Source of the DNA: Scatophagus argus
Taxonomy: Eukaryota; Chordata; Actinopteri; Scatophagidae
Direction: 5' to 3'
Assembly (NCBI RefSeq): GCF_020382885.2
Contig: NC_058498.1
Coordinates: forward strand, 22,721,001 to 22,785,000
DNA length: 64,000 nt
The notes under the pieces are model-generated. The model saw nothing but the letters and a program-made list of their open reading frames with translations. It searched no databases and had not been told where the DNA came from. Positions 50,041-62,729 of this stretch are shown here, piece after piece (the stretch's first letter is position 1; every line of letters starts with the position of its first letter). The position numbers and the translations under genes are program-made.

Positions 50041-52560
50041 TCTACATGCTGATTTAATAAAGGAATCAAGTAATCAAAGTAATTTATTCACCATTATAGA
50101 TGTAAATGTAGGGTGTGCCTCCTTTCATCCTGCTGGAGTGCTGCACTCTGTGCATGGTTCAGCTCATTAAGTGCAACAGCTTGGTCCAGGAGGTTGCACT
50201 GGAGACAGGTCTCTTTATGTGGGTACAGCAGTGTCTGATTTTCCATTGTTAGGCCAGCCTAAGTCCTCTTTCATACATTTTATTTGGTTTCATTTATACA
50301 AGGTCTTTAGGTGCTTCTGCATAACAACAGTATGTATGCCATTAAAAACCCTCTAATCAGGACCGCGAAGTCTCAACAAGAAACAGTCCACACTTTATCT
50401 GTCTGTGACCGGCTGTGTCCACTTTGAGATGCTCCTGTGCCACGTGTCTGCCAGACAAGAATTCCACCAAGATCTTTGCTGACGGAGCCATCCAAGGAAT
50501 GTCGGCCTGCACTTAACAAACATAAGGGTCTGGCAGTTAAGAAAGGAAGGCCGAGTAGCAGTCCGGATGTCACCATGCCCAGAAAATCTGCCCAGCCACT
50601 GGTTACATGCCTGGGATTCTTTTCTACAAGCTGCTCTTTCCTGCTTTGAATTTTTTTTCTCTAAAACCTTTTCCTCCACCAGACAGTGGCAAAGGAAATA
50701 TTTTCCAGTCCAGAAATAAGTTGCTTTTAATTGCATTGCTTTGCAAGTATACACTTGGTCGTCTGTGCCACTGTAAGAATGTGCCTTTGATTGATGTTCA
50801 TTAGGGGTGAAACAGGGTGGTATGCTGCTCTGCATTGCAGCCGCGTTCCATTGGAGTTACACTGTTCTGAAAACAAACCGCTGCAACCGGCCCACACATA
50901 CTTTCCCTGTGAGATCCTGGTCGGTGCTTTGAATGAATACAGCATTATAATACTCCAATATGCATGGCTGACAAAGGCTCAGTCATCATTCGAACTCTCT
51001 GCACCAGACTATGTTTGAATATCATATCATGTAGGTCACATGATAGGATATTCAGACATCCCAAAACAAAACAGAGCTTTTTGATTAGGAGGATGACTTT
51101 TTCATGTTGGATAATAAAAAGGATATCATTGCACTGAGCTACACATCTGCCTTTTAAGGAATAGATTTTTTTCTTCTTGCTCATGTAAATGATTTGCTTC
51201 GATGTCATCATGTTTATTCAAAACGGTTGTGTTGAAGGAACAGTCACAAACACAGGCCTCTTGTACATGGAGAGATGCACATTTCCTTCTGTTCTTTATG
51301 TGCAGTGATATGGTGTAGTTTAGAAAGAAAATAGTTCCTACAAGAAACTGGATAATCTTGAGTGACTGGATTGTGATTTCTGGAAAGTATCTTTACAGTT
51401 GAAGCATCACAATCTGGCTCCATTATAGTAAGAGAAGGCAGGTATCTTTAAAGCTGATATCTCCAGAACTCAGCCATTCACTCCATAACAATCTATATAC
51501 ATAAATAACACTGCAGGTAAAAGAAAAACATGTCTATTTGGTTTCAGGATGAACTGTCTTTTAATTTTTCATTGTCAAATCAAACCTGGTGTCTTTGTCA
51601 TGAGAAAAGGCTTCACGTTTACCTCCAGACAATGACCTAGCAGGTTAGAACATGTTGCACTTGAAAAACAGAGCAGCTGACATTAAAGTTGTCAAGCCCT
51701 GCAAGAAATCCTATAGCTAGATTTCATGACTTGCAGGTCAGGTATATCGTAGCCTTTGTATTATAAGAACTACATATCTAATTTGCAGCATACATCCTTT
51801 GCACATGTAAATCAGTCACGTGTTGGCACTCGTCTGCAACTAAGCACCCTGCATGACATGGCCTTAACATGTGCATGTGCAAGCATGGTGAAAGCGGTAG
51901 AGACGACATACACATTTTTTTTTGCCTTTGTCTAACTATGACTTTTGTACCACACCCTGTTAATTGTGCCTGACTGAAATACCCAAACAAATCCCTCAAG
52001 AAAGTCAAATTCCCCACCTTGTCCTTTCACGTTTTGACCTTCACCATGAAACATGCCACAACCTTTATTGTATTGTAGAATCTGATGGACTCTCCTCTCC
52101 TTGCTTTGACATGTCTATGCATGTCCTTCTTTAGATTAAATTAAACATTTTTTTAGTAGTTCTAACTTTTATATTTATATATGTATAAACTTTTATAATC
52201 AATGTCCAGTTGCAGCTTTACTGTTTTGGCTAGCTCTCACGGCTTTCATGCTGCATTTTTAGCCCTAGCAGCTGCTCTTAAAGCTCTAAAAATCTCTCTG
52301 TACACTACCTGGTCAGCAATAGCAAACAAAGTTAGCTGCTAAACATAGTGGATTGCATTTAACAGCTTTAAGAGCTAGCTATTTGTATTTGCCTTTATTG
52401 GACAGATGACAGTACAGAGACATAAATTGAGGAGAGACCATTCATCCAACATGACACTGCAAACTTGTCATGTTTTTCAAATTTTTTACATTAATGTATT
52501 ACAGATGCATTCTTGCAGCTGGTTGGCATGGAGCTCATTATTTTTTTATGCTATTTGGGT
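50041..52560. other. non-coding stretch, no supported gene
   Basis: Overlapping frames on both strands at 50373-50835 show no recognisable family and contradict one another. No exon was called. Confidence 0.4.
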
Positions 52561-52569
52561 GGCTACAAC

Positions 52570-52750
52570 AGCCATGCTCTGCAGCCATCAAGCAGCTCTG
52601 TGAGGCTGTACATGTGCACATCATCGCTTTGAGCTAAAAGCCGGCATGCTAATATTGTCGCCGTGACAATGCTAATGTGCCGATGTTTAGCAGGAGAAAC
52701 ATGTTTACCACGCTCATGTCCTAGTTTAGCACGCTAGCATTTCATAATTG
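52570..52750 (-). repeat. dispersed 'gcatgttagcatgctgatg' repeat, minus copy
   Basis: The reverse complement of this block gives GTGGTAAACATG, GCACATTAGCATTGTCACGG and ATATTAGCATGCCGG, matching the plus copy at 49.89 kb in the same order. Confidence 0.55.
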
Positions 52751-55700
52751 GGTCATTAAACACAACAAACAGCTGAGGCTGGCAGGACTGAAATGTATCA
52801 GGTTTTGTTATCCCATCTGTAAAATCTTAATATGCAAAAGTAGCTGGCAACTGTTAATACTTTGTATTAACAGATACAGTATTTTTAAAGGTGGAAGTAT
52901 TCTGTGCCATAAAATATACAATTGTTCTTTCAGATCAATAGAACTTGCATTCCCAGCAAAATGCAGGACAGCTAAATCCACAGTTATGCATCTTAAATGT
53001 TCACACCAGGATTTGTGAAATTCATGTATTTTCCAAATACTCTCCTGAAACACGTGATTGCATTGAGCAGAAGCACTCACAAAACTTTCCCGTTTGCACT
53101 TTGTCCTTGTGCGCAGCTGGGTGAGGTGGATGTTTGGGATTCTTCCTCAGTTAACAATACCTGTTTCACTGCTCTCAGTTTCTCAGCTCAACACGTATGC
53201 AAACTTTATCTGGTAATAACTTGCAGGACCAAAGGGCATATTACTAATGCGTCAAGACTGCAGGTTTACAATCAGGTGGCTTCCAGACAGGGAGATGTCG
53301 TGAGACAAAGGCTGCATCCACTTGTGGAGCCTCCCTAAAAGGTCACTCTGAACGTGGTGTCCAGCCCAGCACCTCTTAACGTACGCAGCCCTCTCCTCTT
53401 CCTCCCCCACAGCTGCTCATTATGTGCAGTTTACTGCTCACTCAGCTCTGGGGTGCTCCAAAGTTCACAGGAAGGAGAAGGGGTGGGGGGTGGGGAGTTG
53501 CTACTGTTACTGAGGTCAGAAGGCTGTGTTTTTTTCCCAGCACTCCCGTTATTCTCTCTCTCTCACTTTGTCTTTTGTTCGTCATGATAACAGTCAGGTG
53601 GCAGCATTGAGGAAGCTTCCCAATCATCTACCAACACCTTCCCTCAGTGCTGGGTATCTGCTGATTAAATCAGCCTCTTTAACTGTAAAAACCACAAGAC
53701 CACTTTTTTCTCTGTTCAGTCTCTTATTCTGTGCATGCAGGATTTGCATTCTTCATGTAATCTGTGATGACTTGTTATGACCAACCTTTCATAGCTGTTC
53801 AGATACTTTTTCATCTATTTAGCTTTTTGAAACATTATTTGCTATATTAGAGACTTGCAGGATGCCAGTTTTTTGCATGACCAGCCGCTATTTTTCTGAA
53901 ACTGGAATGCATTTCTCATTGTTGGATGGTTGATATCATCAACTTGAGCAACTATGTCTGCTTATGTCTCTCCTCCGCAAGCTATCCCCTTCAGCTTAAC
54001 TTTTAGTAAGGTTAATTTCTGACCAAGCTAATTATTGAAACAAGTGTTTACGTGCATCACAGGGAAAATAAATACACTTAACTTTGAGCACACAGTGCAG
54101 CATGATAAAATATAGAGAATGAGAGCTGAGATAATGTGCTGCATGGAGTTTAGCTAAAGATGATGTAAACTCAATGGAGAGGATGCAGAGTGGAAAGAGA
54201 AAGAAGCAGAAAACTCATAGTTTCAAAGTAAAATCTCCAAATTTAGGAATTAATGGAGATATAGTGGTATTTTTGGCAGTGAAAAATAATGGTTTGGAGT
54301 TCAGTTCCCAGGCCTGATAATTCTTGGGAAAACATTGAATATTTTATACATTATATGTTTTGTTAGGTCATAACTCATCAAAACAATTTTTGGGTCAAAC
54401 AAGACGATTCGGAATTTTGGGATATCCTAATATAGGATTGTCCTGAATGTTCGAGACATCTGGTTACCTTAGTGTCACTGATACTGACATCAGCGACACT
54501 GATACTTTGCGACAGCCCTGTAGCTAAGTATTTGCTACATCCCTGCATAGAAATAATCAACTACTATACAAATGTTTTGCTTGCTAAAATGAAATCTGTG
54601 AAATGGTGATTGTTTCTGAATCTTTCTTGGGCAACAGTGCTGTAAGAATTGTTTGAATATAAATTTGAACATAAGTAATATTATTTGTAGGAAAACTTTA
54701 TGCCTAGGACCCAGTAGTCAGCACCATGCTGTATAAACCTTTCCTTGAAACAGAATCAATAAAAAAAGGTGCACAAAAAGACAAAAACATGCGTGCAAAA
54801 TGATGAGTGTGTGCATGTGTGTGTTGGTGGGCGTGTCTGTTAGTTAGACATGTGAGTGTAGGAAAGTGGGGAAAAGGTGAGAGGTGTTAGTAACCTTGGA
54901 GGAACAGGCTGAAAATGTCAGTTTTATGTGTAACGATAAGTCTGGGAAGGAGGGGTTTCTGATGTTTATCCTTAAGCAACAGACCGTGTCAAGAAAGTGT
55001 GTCGACCTCATGGACTGACATGTCATTCAGTTCTCTGCGCCCTCTGCAAAGAACTGTTTGCATCCCATATTACTGGTTTGGAAACTTGATGTGAAGCAAG
55101 CAGAACATGATTAGCGTGTGCTGCAGTTAAAGGTGGAATGAGAGGAATGCAGCCCTCGTAGTTACAAGTACAAGGCGTGAATTTCATGCACAGAGTGCAC
55201 CTTGTTCTGCAAAATGCACCCATTTCTGTTATTTATGTGAATCATGGGGTGGTGCATTTAGTTGGAGTGTAAATGCTGGATTAATGTAACAATGAGAGCT
55301 GTGACTTGGTTGTTCGGTGCCATGTGAGCGCAGCAGCCTAAAGGTGGTGTGAGAATGAGGGGCTGTGGGTTTACTGAATTCCTATCCGGTGAGCGGAGCG
55401 GTGGTTTCTGTCTAGACAAAGCTCAGTTGTCGGGGAGACCCATGCAGATCCAGGACTGCCCCAGGCTCCAGGAAGTGTTGGTGGGAGAGAGTGGGATTTT
55501 TTTTTTTTCTCTCCCTGCTCACTTTTCCCTCCTTGGGGGATTTCAACAAATGCAGTCAACTGATGAGAGCGGACCTTTTTTATTATTTTTTTTCTTTTTT
55601 TTTCTTTTTTGTTGGTTGTGGGAGTTTTTCTCCCATGATTGGGTGGAGACAGCTTGGTGCATTTGTGCAGAGATATCGACTGCATAAAAATCTCACTGCT

Positions 55701-58700
55701 TTCATGTCTCCCACTCAGCAGGAAATAGCAGCCTGGCCCACCTTACACACAAATCATTCACAGTCACAGATGCACACATTGTAACATGCACTCACTCACT
55801 GAGGTAGGGCACAATGTAGTATCCATCAAGTTTGTGACTTTGACACCAAATCACAAAAGAAGTTCTCATGCTGTCTGCTCGTGGAGCCGCTCTGTATGGC
55901 TCTATTGTCTGGGAGTGACTGTGTACAGCAAGATAAGGCAAAGACAGGCGGCATGATGGCTCCCACAGTGTCGTATCAGGGAGCAGACAGGGTTGACTAA
56001 GGGCTCATTAGCTGTTAGACTCAGCTGTGCCCTGAGGGCTCTTTTTGGAGCTGTTTGTGCCGTTCCACTGGAGCCGAGACAGTTTCTGTTCCGAAGATTA
56101 GTCGTGATGACAGTATAGTTATTAAGTATTCCCAATCTAAGTGAAGATAGTAGAGTCTGGAAAAAAGACAAACAATGCTGCAGACCCCTGCTTTTGAATA
56201 AAGAGGTAGAAAAAGTGAAATTGTTCACCTATAATGAATGCACAACCTTGTTAATGAAAACATCCATTTAAAACATCACATCAAACTTTTCAGTTTGATG
56301 TGATGATGGTGCAGGATAAAAATTGATGAGGTGACCCGTTATTAAAGCTGTGTTCCAAATTGCATAGTTTTTCTTTTTACTTTTAGTACAGTATGTACTG
56401 CAGCTGCTCTTAAGAAGTGCATACTGTTGCATGTAGTTTGCTTGTGACATACTACTTCATCATCACAACCATGGTAAGTCCTTTTTGCAGGTTACAAAAT
56501 ATGTGGCGCACCATACTGCCTTTGTGTCTTAGAAAAAGAAGAGTGTGTGGTGTTTCTATTTGTTTTTTTGTTTGTTTGTGCCATTTTTTTTTTGTTATTG
56601 TTGCTAAGTAAAGCAAAACAGAACAACCAAAATCTCAAGGCACACACTGACTTGCCTCCGCACGTGCTGTTTCTTGTTCAAATTGTGGTAATTACATTTA
56701 GTAAAGTCAGACAGCTCCAGTTATCCAGAGAGAGCCAGCACTAGTTTCTCCTGCATAATTATTGTTTCTCTGCAACTGCAAACTTTGTTGTCACCACCAC
56801 ATAAGACCCACTTCTCAATTCACCCATCTGGATAGAAAAGAGGTGCTTTTCAGCTCTGAGTTGAAGTTTTTTCAAGGGTGTATTAGCAGCATGCAAAACC
56901 AAACAACTGGAAAAAGACGCCACTGACTGTTGAAACTGTGGTCTGTCTGACCGGGCCCTAAAGAAGCCATGGCTGTCTGTCCCTGTCTGTGCCAATTCAT
57001 CTAGTAGATGTTGAGAAATTTGACCTGCTGCTGACGATAGACAAAAATGTAGGGGAACATCAGGGGATCCACACCCTGGGGACCATGTATGTCAGTACAA
57101 TATTTCATTATATTCCTCCTAATATTGATATTTCATTCCGGAGCAAAGTAGTAGACAATTAGACCAACAGACTAACATTACCTTACTGATGCAGAGCATG
57201 TAGCATGGTTAAAAACATAACAGCATCTGTAAGTGAGTCTTTGGTAAGCAACAGGTTTGCATGATCAATCACATTCTTCTGAGTGACAGCATTTCTTTAT
57301 TAACAGAAGGAGCTGGTGACACAGAGCTTTGCGTCTGGCCCTCCACATTTAGTTCCACTTTGTGTCAGCTTTTATTTTCTCTTCCTCATCTGTCAAATCA
57401 AAGCCAAATCTACAGGTTTTTTTTTTTTTTTGGGTTTTTTTTTTTAAACGTAGCAGGGAAGAAACTGTGAGCACATGTATGAGGTGATAATGGGTAGAAG
57501 AAGAGAGCAGCACCTGGTTCAGGGTTTTATATGTGATTGTCGTCCACTGACTTCCAAGTTACCAGAACTTCAAAGAGTCCCCTAATCCATGGATGTTATT
57601 CACTGTACCTCACTGGGTGTGCATGAAGGGCTATAGATGAACTTATTTCTCAGGCAATCAGAAGCACACTGCTCAAAGCTTTGAAGTTTTTAACAGCCTC
57701 TGTCAATCTGCAGGCTGTCTGACCGGCCACACACACTCAAAAGAACCAGTTTTGTACATGGGGCCCATGTTGGAAGAAAGGACAGATACTGCAGTGGGAA
57801 TCTGTTGTCCTGCAGATGACCTCACCCTGGGCAAATGTGTTGCATGCTGCTACAGAGCTCAGGTGAAAGGTGTACAGTGGAGAGAGAAACTCACTGCCTG
57901 TGACTCAGCGGCTTGGAACCCTCATCTGCTGTTCTGGTCTGAACTGTAAACACTTACACCTTCTGTGATTCTTTTCATGTCGGCTGACTTCACATAGCAG
58001 GTCTTCAAAGTATTTTGGACAGCACCCATGACGCCTGTAAAAGTATGTCAACATGAAAGCTAATCAATGATGTTCCTGCGTAGATTGGAATGTTATAGCG
58101 TTAGTCATACGGTTTGTCTCCATCAAAACTCAACACCCTGTGTTTGTGTCTCTCTGGGAGGCCTCTGTCTCTTTACCCTGCACGCCTGACTGGACAATCT
58201 GGCTCCCAGATAGCATCAGGCTGTCTGAGATTAGCGCTCATGAGGGTGCAGTTAAACTTGTAAAAGCTCTGAACTCCTGTCCCGGTGCCTCTGTTCTACA
58301 CAATGCCACACAGCAATTGTGAGCGTGGCACAATACTGATAGCCTGTCTGCATTGTCACCGTGCCTCTCAAATGTGCCTAAGCCTCGGAGCTTATTGTAG
58401 AGGCAGCCACAGATCCTGGTCCAGAAGCGGACGGTGCAGCCTGCCGGTGTTGTTGCCAGGCAGTTTAGCTGTGCAGCGGACAGATAATGGAGTTGCTCAG
58501 TGTCCCACAGCCCAACATTTTTGGAAGTGGACAGCTGATAGCTAATCACTGAGGCTGCAGCGTTCTGTCTGCCTTCTGTTTATCAGACACCGTATAACAC
58601 CTCTGTAATCTGTACGCTAACTATGCCTTGGTTTGTTTCTATTGTCTTCTATCACAATACATGTAGTAAATGCAAGGAGTTATTGAAGATCATGTTGGTT

Positions 58701-60100
58701 TTTATTGGTGAGGAGATTTATCAGATATAACACATAATGGAAACAGTTGAATGGATTTATGGGTTCGGATTTTTTTGAACGTTTACTCACAGGCTCATAT
58801 GTATGCTTAGAAATAGCTTTTCAGGTGATATGATCAGGAGTTTTGGTGCCGATTGATGATCGCTGGACGCCGTATTGTCCAATGCCAATCACTGATCAAA
58901 GTGTTGTTAGTTTACTATATTATCATATATAGTTATTATTAGTGACAAAGTAAAAACACCAGTAAATGTTAAGGAAATATTTAATTGTGTTTAGTTTGCT
59001 CGACTCAAACAGGTTTAAAACAAACAATGAAAAATTCTCAATAAAATGTAAAAAAATAGTCAATAAAAACTAAATAGGATAGATCATTTAGTAAGATGTT
59101 TTTTGTTTTGCTTGAACAATATTTAATTTGAAATAGTATAAAACTAAGAATAGTAGCAAATTTGAGAAACTAGAGGCAGAGTTTGGCATTTGTGCTGAAC
59201 TCTTTGTCGATGAATTTTCTGTGGATCAGATTAATCCGTTAATTGATGTCAGTTCAGTGTCCTTCAACTTTTACTTTATTGCAGTAAATGTAATAGGTAG
59301 TTCTGAATGTGCTGATTAATCGATTAGTCATTTGAAAGAAAATGATTGACAACGTACTTAGATCATGACCGTCTGTTGATGAGACTATGCGATACTGTTG
59401 TAAGCTCCAGAAAATGCTAGTAAGTGGACTTTGAAGACTATTTGCCTATTAAGTGATGACACTTTTGAGAATTAAAAATGTCAGATGCTGTCAAGTTGAA
59501 TCTGGTGTCATTAAGTTATTATTTGTTCGGGCAGCAGATCCAAGCACCGTGCAGAAGGCAAATCTCAATGTTGTATTTTCTGCAGATCCTCTCTGTTGGC
59601 AGTGTGGGAGCCCACCTGTGTAAAGTCCCTCAGCCACATCAAAGAAATCACTTCAAATGTGTTTTATCAATGCTTTTAGTGTGCCACATGTTTACATTTA
59701 CCACACAGAAGTACACATGCTGGATGCAGACAGGCACACCACAGCTGAAGGCATTGCATACATTCTTTTGGCCAGAAGGATTTTAAGGGCTTGGTCCACA
59801 AATAAGGAATTACAGACCCTGCTGTGACAAATTTTCCCTGCTTGTTTGTGCTTGTTGCACTGGAACTTGACTGAAATCTTGATTTCAAATTTAGATGATA
59901 TGGCAATTAGGCAATGGCTTAAAATATATTCAGTGTTTTCCTTATGAAGCTGAAGATTTAGCATATCACTGGTGTTCCCAGCAGAAAGAATTGATCATGT
60001 TGTAGTAATAGTTTTTGCTTATTAAACATGAAAATCTTAGGATATGTTACGATTTTTTGCTCTCTTGCTGAGACTTGGTTAAAAAATGAGAAAATTGATA
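52751..60100. other. long non-coding stretch, no supported gene
   Basis: T-rich runs lie at 55498-55507, 55576-55607 and 57417-57446. A short frame at 55349-55480 includes a donor-like 'atccg|gtgagcgg' but no family similarity. Text at 58840-58915 looks repeat-like ('gatgatcgctgg', 'gccaatcactgatcaaag') but has no visible ends. No gene was identified. Confidence 0.4.
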
Positions 60101-60109
60101 ACATTCATA

Positions 60110-60380
60110 GGTTAGCTTAGCTTTTCAGAGTGGAAACAGGGGAAAACATCTCATATGGCGTCTAACGTCCCATAAACCACAACCATTTTGTTGGGTTTTT
60201 ACAGTTTTGGTTTTGCAGTGATTTAACAAATGAGTTAAAATGTGTTAATTAGTGAGCTTCAGAGCTGCTGGTAGGCAGATTTTTTTAAACCTTTGGACAG
60301 GGCTATGCTAGCTGCTTGTGATCTTTGTAGTCAGCTAAGCTAACCAGCTACTGGCTGTAGGTTAGCATACAGATATGAGA
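60110..60380. repeat. foldback element, copy E, both arms present
   Basis: The left arm 'ggttagcttagcttttcaga' then 'gtggaaacaggggaaaac' (60110-60148) opposes right-arm words ending 'gtcagctaagctaaccagc' at about 60331-60349. Between them lie 'gttaattagtgagcttcag' and 'ctttggacagggctatgc', also found in copy D. The centre is deleted relative to copy D. Confidence 0.6.
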
Positions 60381-62555
60381 TTGTCTCTTCATCTCAATCT
60401 CAGTTATTTGTGATTATTTTGTGCACCATCAACATTATTGGAGTGAACATATTGAGAGCTGTCAAAACTAGCTATGGCAAAGGGACTTGGGAGATATTCT
60501 GAGACATTCTGCATACTGCTTGGCTGTGTGCTCAAGTACTGCTAAAGGACACCTGAAGAGATGACAAAAATTGTCAGGAGCACAAAATTTGCACTGATGA
60601 GGCCCATTAAAAGTAGATATAGTCAGAAAGAATGTTATAATTCCTTAAAACCAGCAGGGTTGCTGTGAAGCTGGCCAACACATTTCCCTGAGACAGAGGA
60701 TTACTTGAAATTCAGCACATTTGAGGCTTCAGACCTCACTGGATCAGACAGCTTCTTAAGAAGAGCTGCACAGCAGAGTCTGTGTGTGCCCACACCACGG
60801 GGATGTACCAATTCTGATGCAAGTGTGTGTTCTAAACTCGTTCACCTCTGCTACACTGACTGCTGCAGACGACATGCCACATCTGGCATGTCTGGTCTGC
60901 GGGGAAGAGTCTCCACAGACTACTGGTGGAATATGCTGCGGCAGCTTTATTTCACTGATCAGCTTTTTTTGCTTATCCGTCTCACTCATTTATTCATTTA
61001 TGTTATAGTAAAAGGTGCAACATAAGCTTATACTGAAGAAATGTGTATAGATGAATGCACATTCCTTTGCTCACATTACATTGTGATTGCACAGTGTGGG
61101 AGCAAACTAATGTGACAAGATGGAGAAGAAGAGTTTAATATTTTAAAAAAAACCAAAAAACTTTAGACCTTGTTGAGTGAAATTTAATAAAAAAGAATCT
61201 TAAGCATTGCTTCTGGAAAATCTACTTGACAACTATAACTGTGACCTTATCTTTAAATATCTTTCAAAATATTACAGTAGTCTGTGTATCAACTATGATC
61301 AAGTTGATGTCAAGTTACTAGTCTGCATTAGTGCCACTTTAAAGGCAATGGCCCAACAGCAGACACAATAATGTAGCAGTAAAAGAGAACAAAAACTCAG
61401 CTTCTTTTACAGCTCATTACGCCTCTAGTGCCGCCTTCCAAACTTAAAGAGCTCTGCAGGAGCTGCTGGCGTCGCACAGCATCCCTGCAGACGCTGGGGC
61501 GTGAGTGACACACCTCTGCCTGTTCCTGTGTCCACTCAAGCTTGGCCAGTGCAGCTGAAGGCTTAAAAAGTTAAAAAGCTGTGTTGACAAGAGAGCCACA
61601 AGTGCTAAGTGTGAATTTCCCTGAAACAATGAGTGCACATGTCAAGAAAGCAAAAACTATGAAAGCTGCTTGTAAGCTTCAAATAGTCCCTCAGAAGCAA
61701 TGTTTCCTGTTTCCTTGGTTGCTGGCCTGTGTGTGTAGATTCTATTTTTAAAACCTCCACCCCATATTTTATCATTTATACTTTAGAGAGTTACTGGTGA
61801 TACTGCTTCCTGTAGAGGAAGCGGAAGGGAGTGTGTGGGGGGATTAAAGAGATGCATGGTCTTGTCTCACTTCTGTAGTCAGTTCTGTAGTCCATGTTTC
61901 ATCTCCCTTCCGTTTCAGTGTGTCCCCCTCCTCTGTAATATCCTGCACCAAAGCACAGAGCAAACATTAGCCACACCACATGTCAAAGCGTATTTTTGTC
62001 AGTCTCACTGAGTCACTTTCTAGTGTGTTTTCTCTATTTGTTCAAGGAACAAGGAGTGCAAGTTATCAATGCTGAACAATTGTTGGGCACATAGAGAAAA
62101 TGTTTTTATTGCTTAACAGCACATTTACTGTGTTCTACTGTGACTTTAAGACATGGTGTTCTTGTTGCATGAGAAACTGTTCCTGATTCTTCTAGGAACT
62201 TATGTTTGTGCAGAGAATTAATTGCAACTGTGCAGGCTCTCCTCCCAGTAGTTCAGGGAGTGACGTAATGAGCTGGTTAAAGCAAACCATTGTATCCTGG
62301 AAGTGGGAATTGTGAAACAGGAGTCCGTTAGGTTGGGCCACAGCTTTTACGCACATTGAGTCAATTCCAGATTAAGTCAACTGTCACTTCTGGTAAGTTG
62401 CACAGCCATGGACATCAGACATTTGTGCAGTAACTTCACTTCTTATAATTTCTGCAATGTTGTGCAATGCTGTTCATTCATTAAACAAAGTGCTGCAACT
62501 TAAAAAGCAGCTCTGATTATTTTTTTCATTATCTATATTTTTATTAGCCATTCAA
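60381..62555. other. non-coding stretch, no supported gene
   Basis: Frames at 60705-61025 on both strands overlap and show no family similarity. No bounded repeat was seen. Confidence 0.4.
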
Positions 62556-62729
62556 CTGGATAGAAGATCTTTATTGATCCCACTGTGGGGAAATTCACTT
62601 GTCGTGGCAGCTCACAAGAACAGAAAAGAGTGCAAAAAGCAAAAAGTGTGCAAAAACAATTACAAAAAAAATTATAGAGGTAATAAATTAACAATTTACC
62701 AGTACAGTAAACACAGTGCAATATACAGC
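62556..62729. mobile_element. older retroposon-like fragment, target of the Tc1 insertion
   Basis: The sequence 'tctttattgatcccactgtg' then 'gggaaattcacttgt', followed by iterated 'gtgcaaaaagcaaaaagtg', resembles a repeat end common in fish. Its class is not certain. It runs up to the TA at 62730-62731 where the Tc1-like element begins. Confidence 0.45.

Noticed and set aside
50395-50835. 146-codon minus-strand frame
   Set aside because: It has no recognisable domain and competing frames cover the same bases on both strands.
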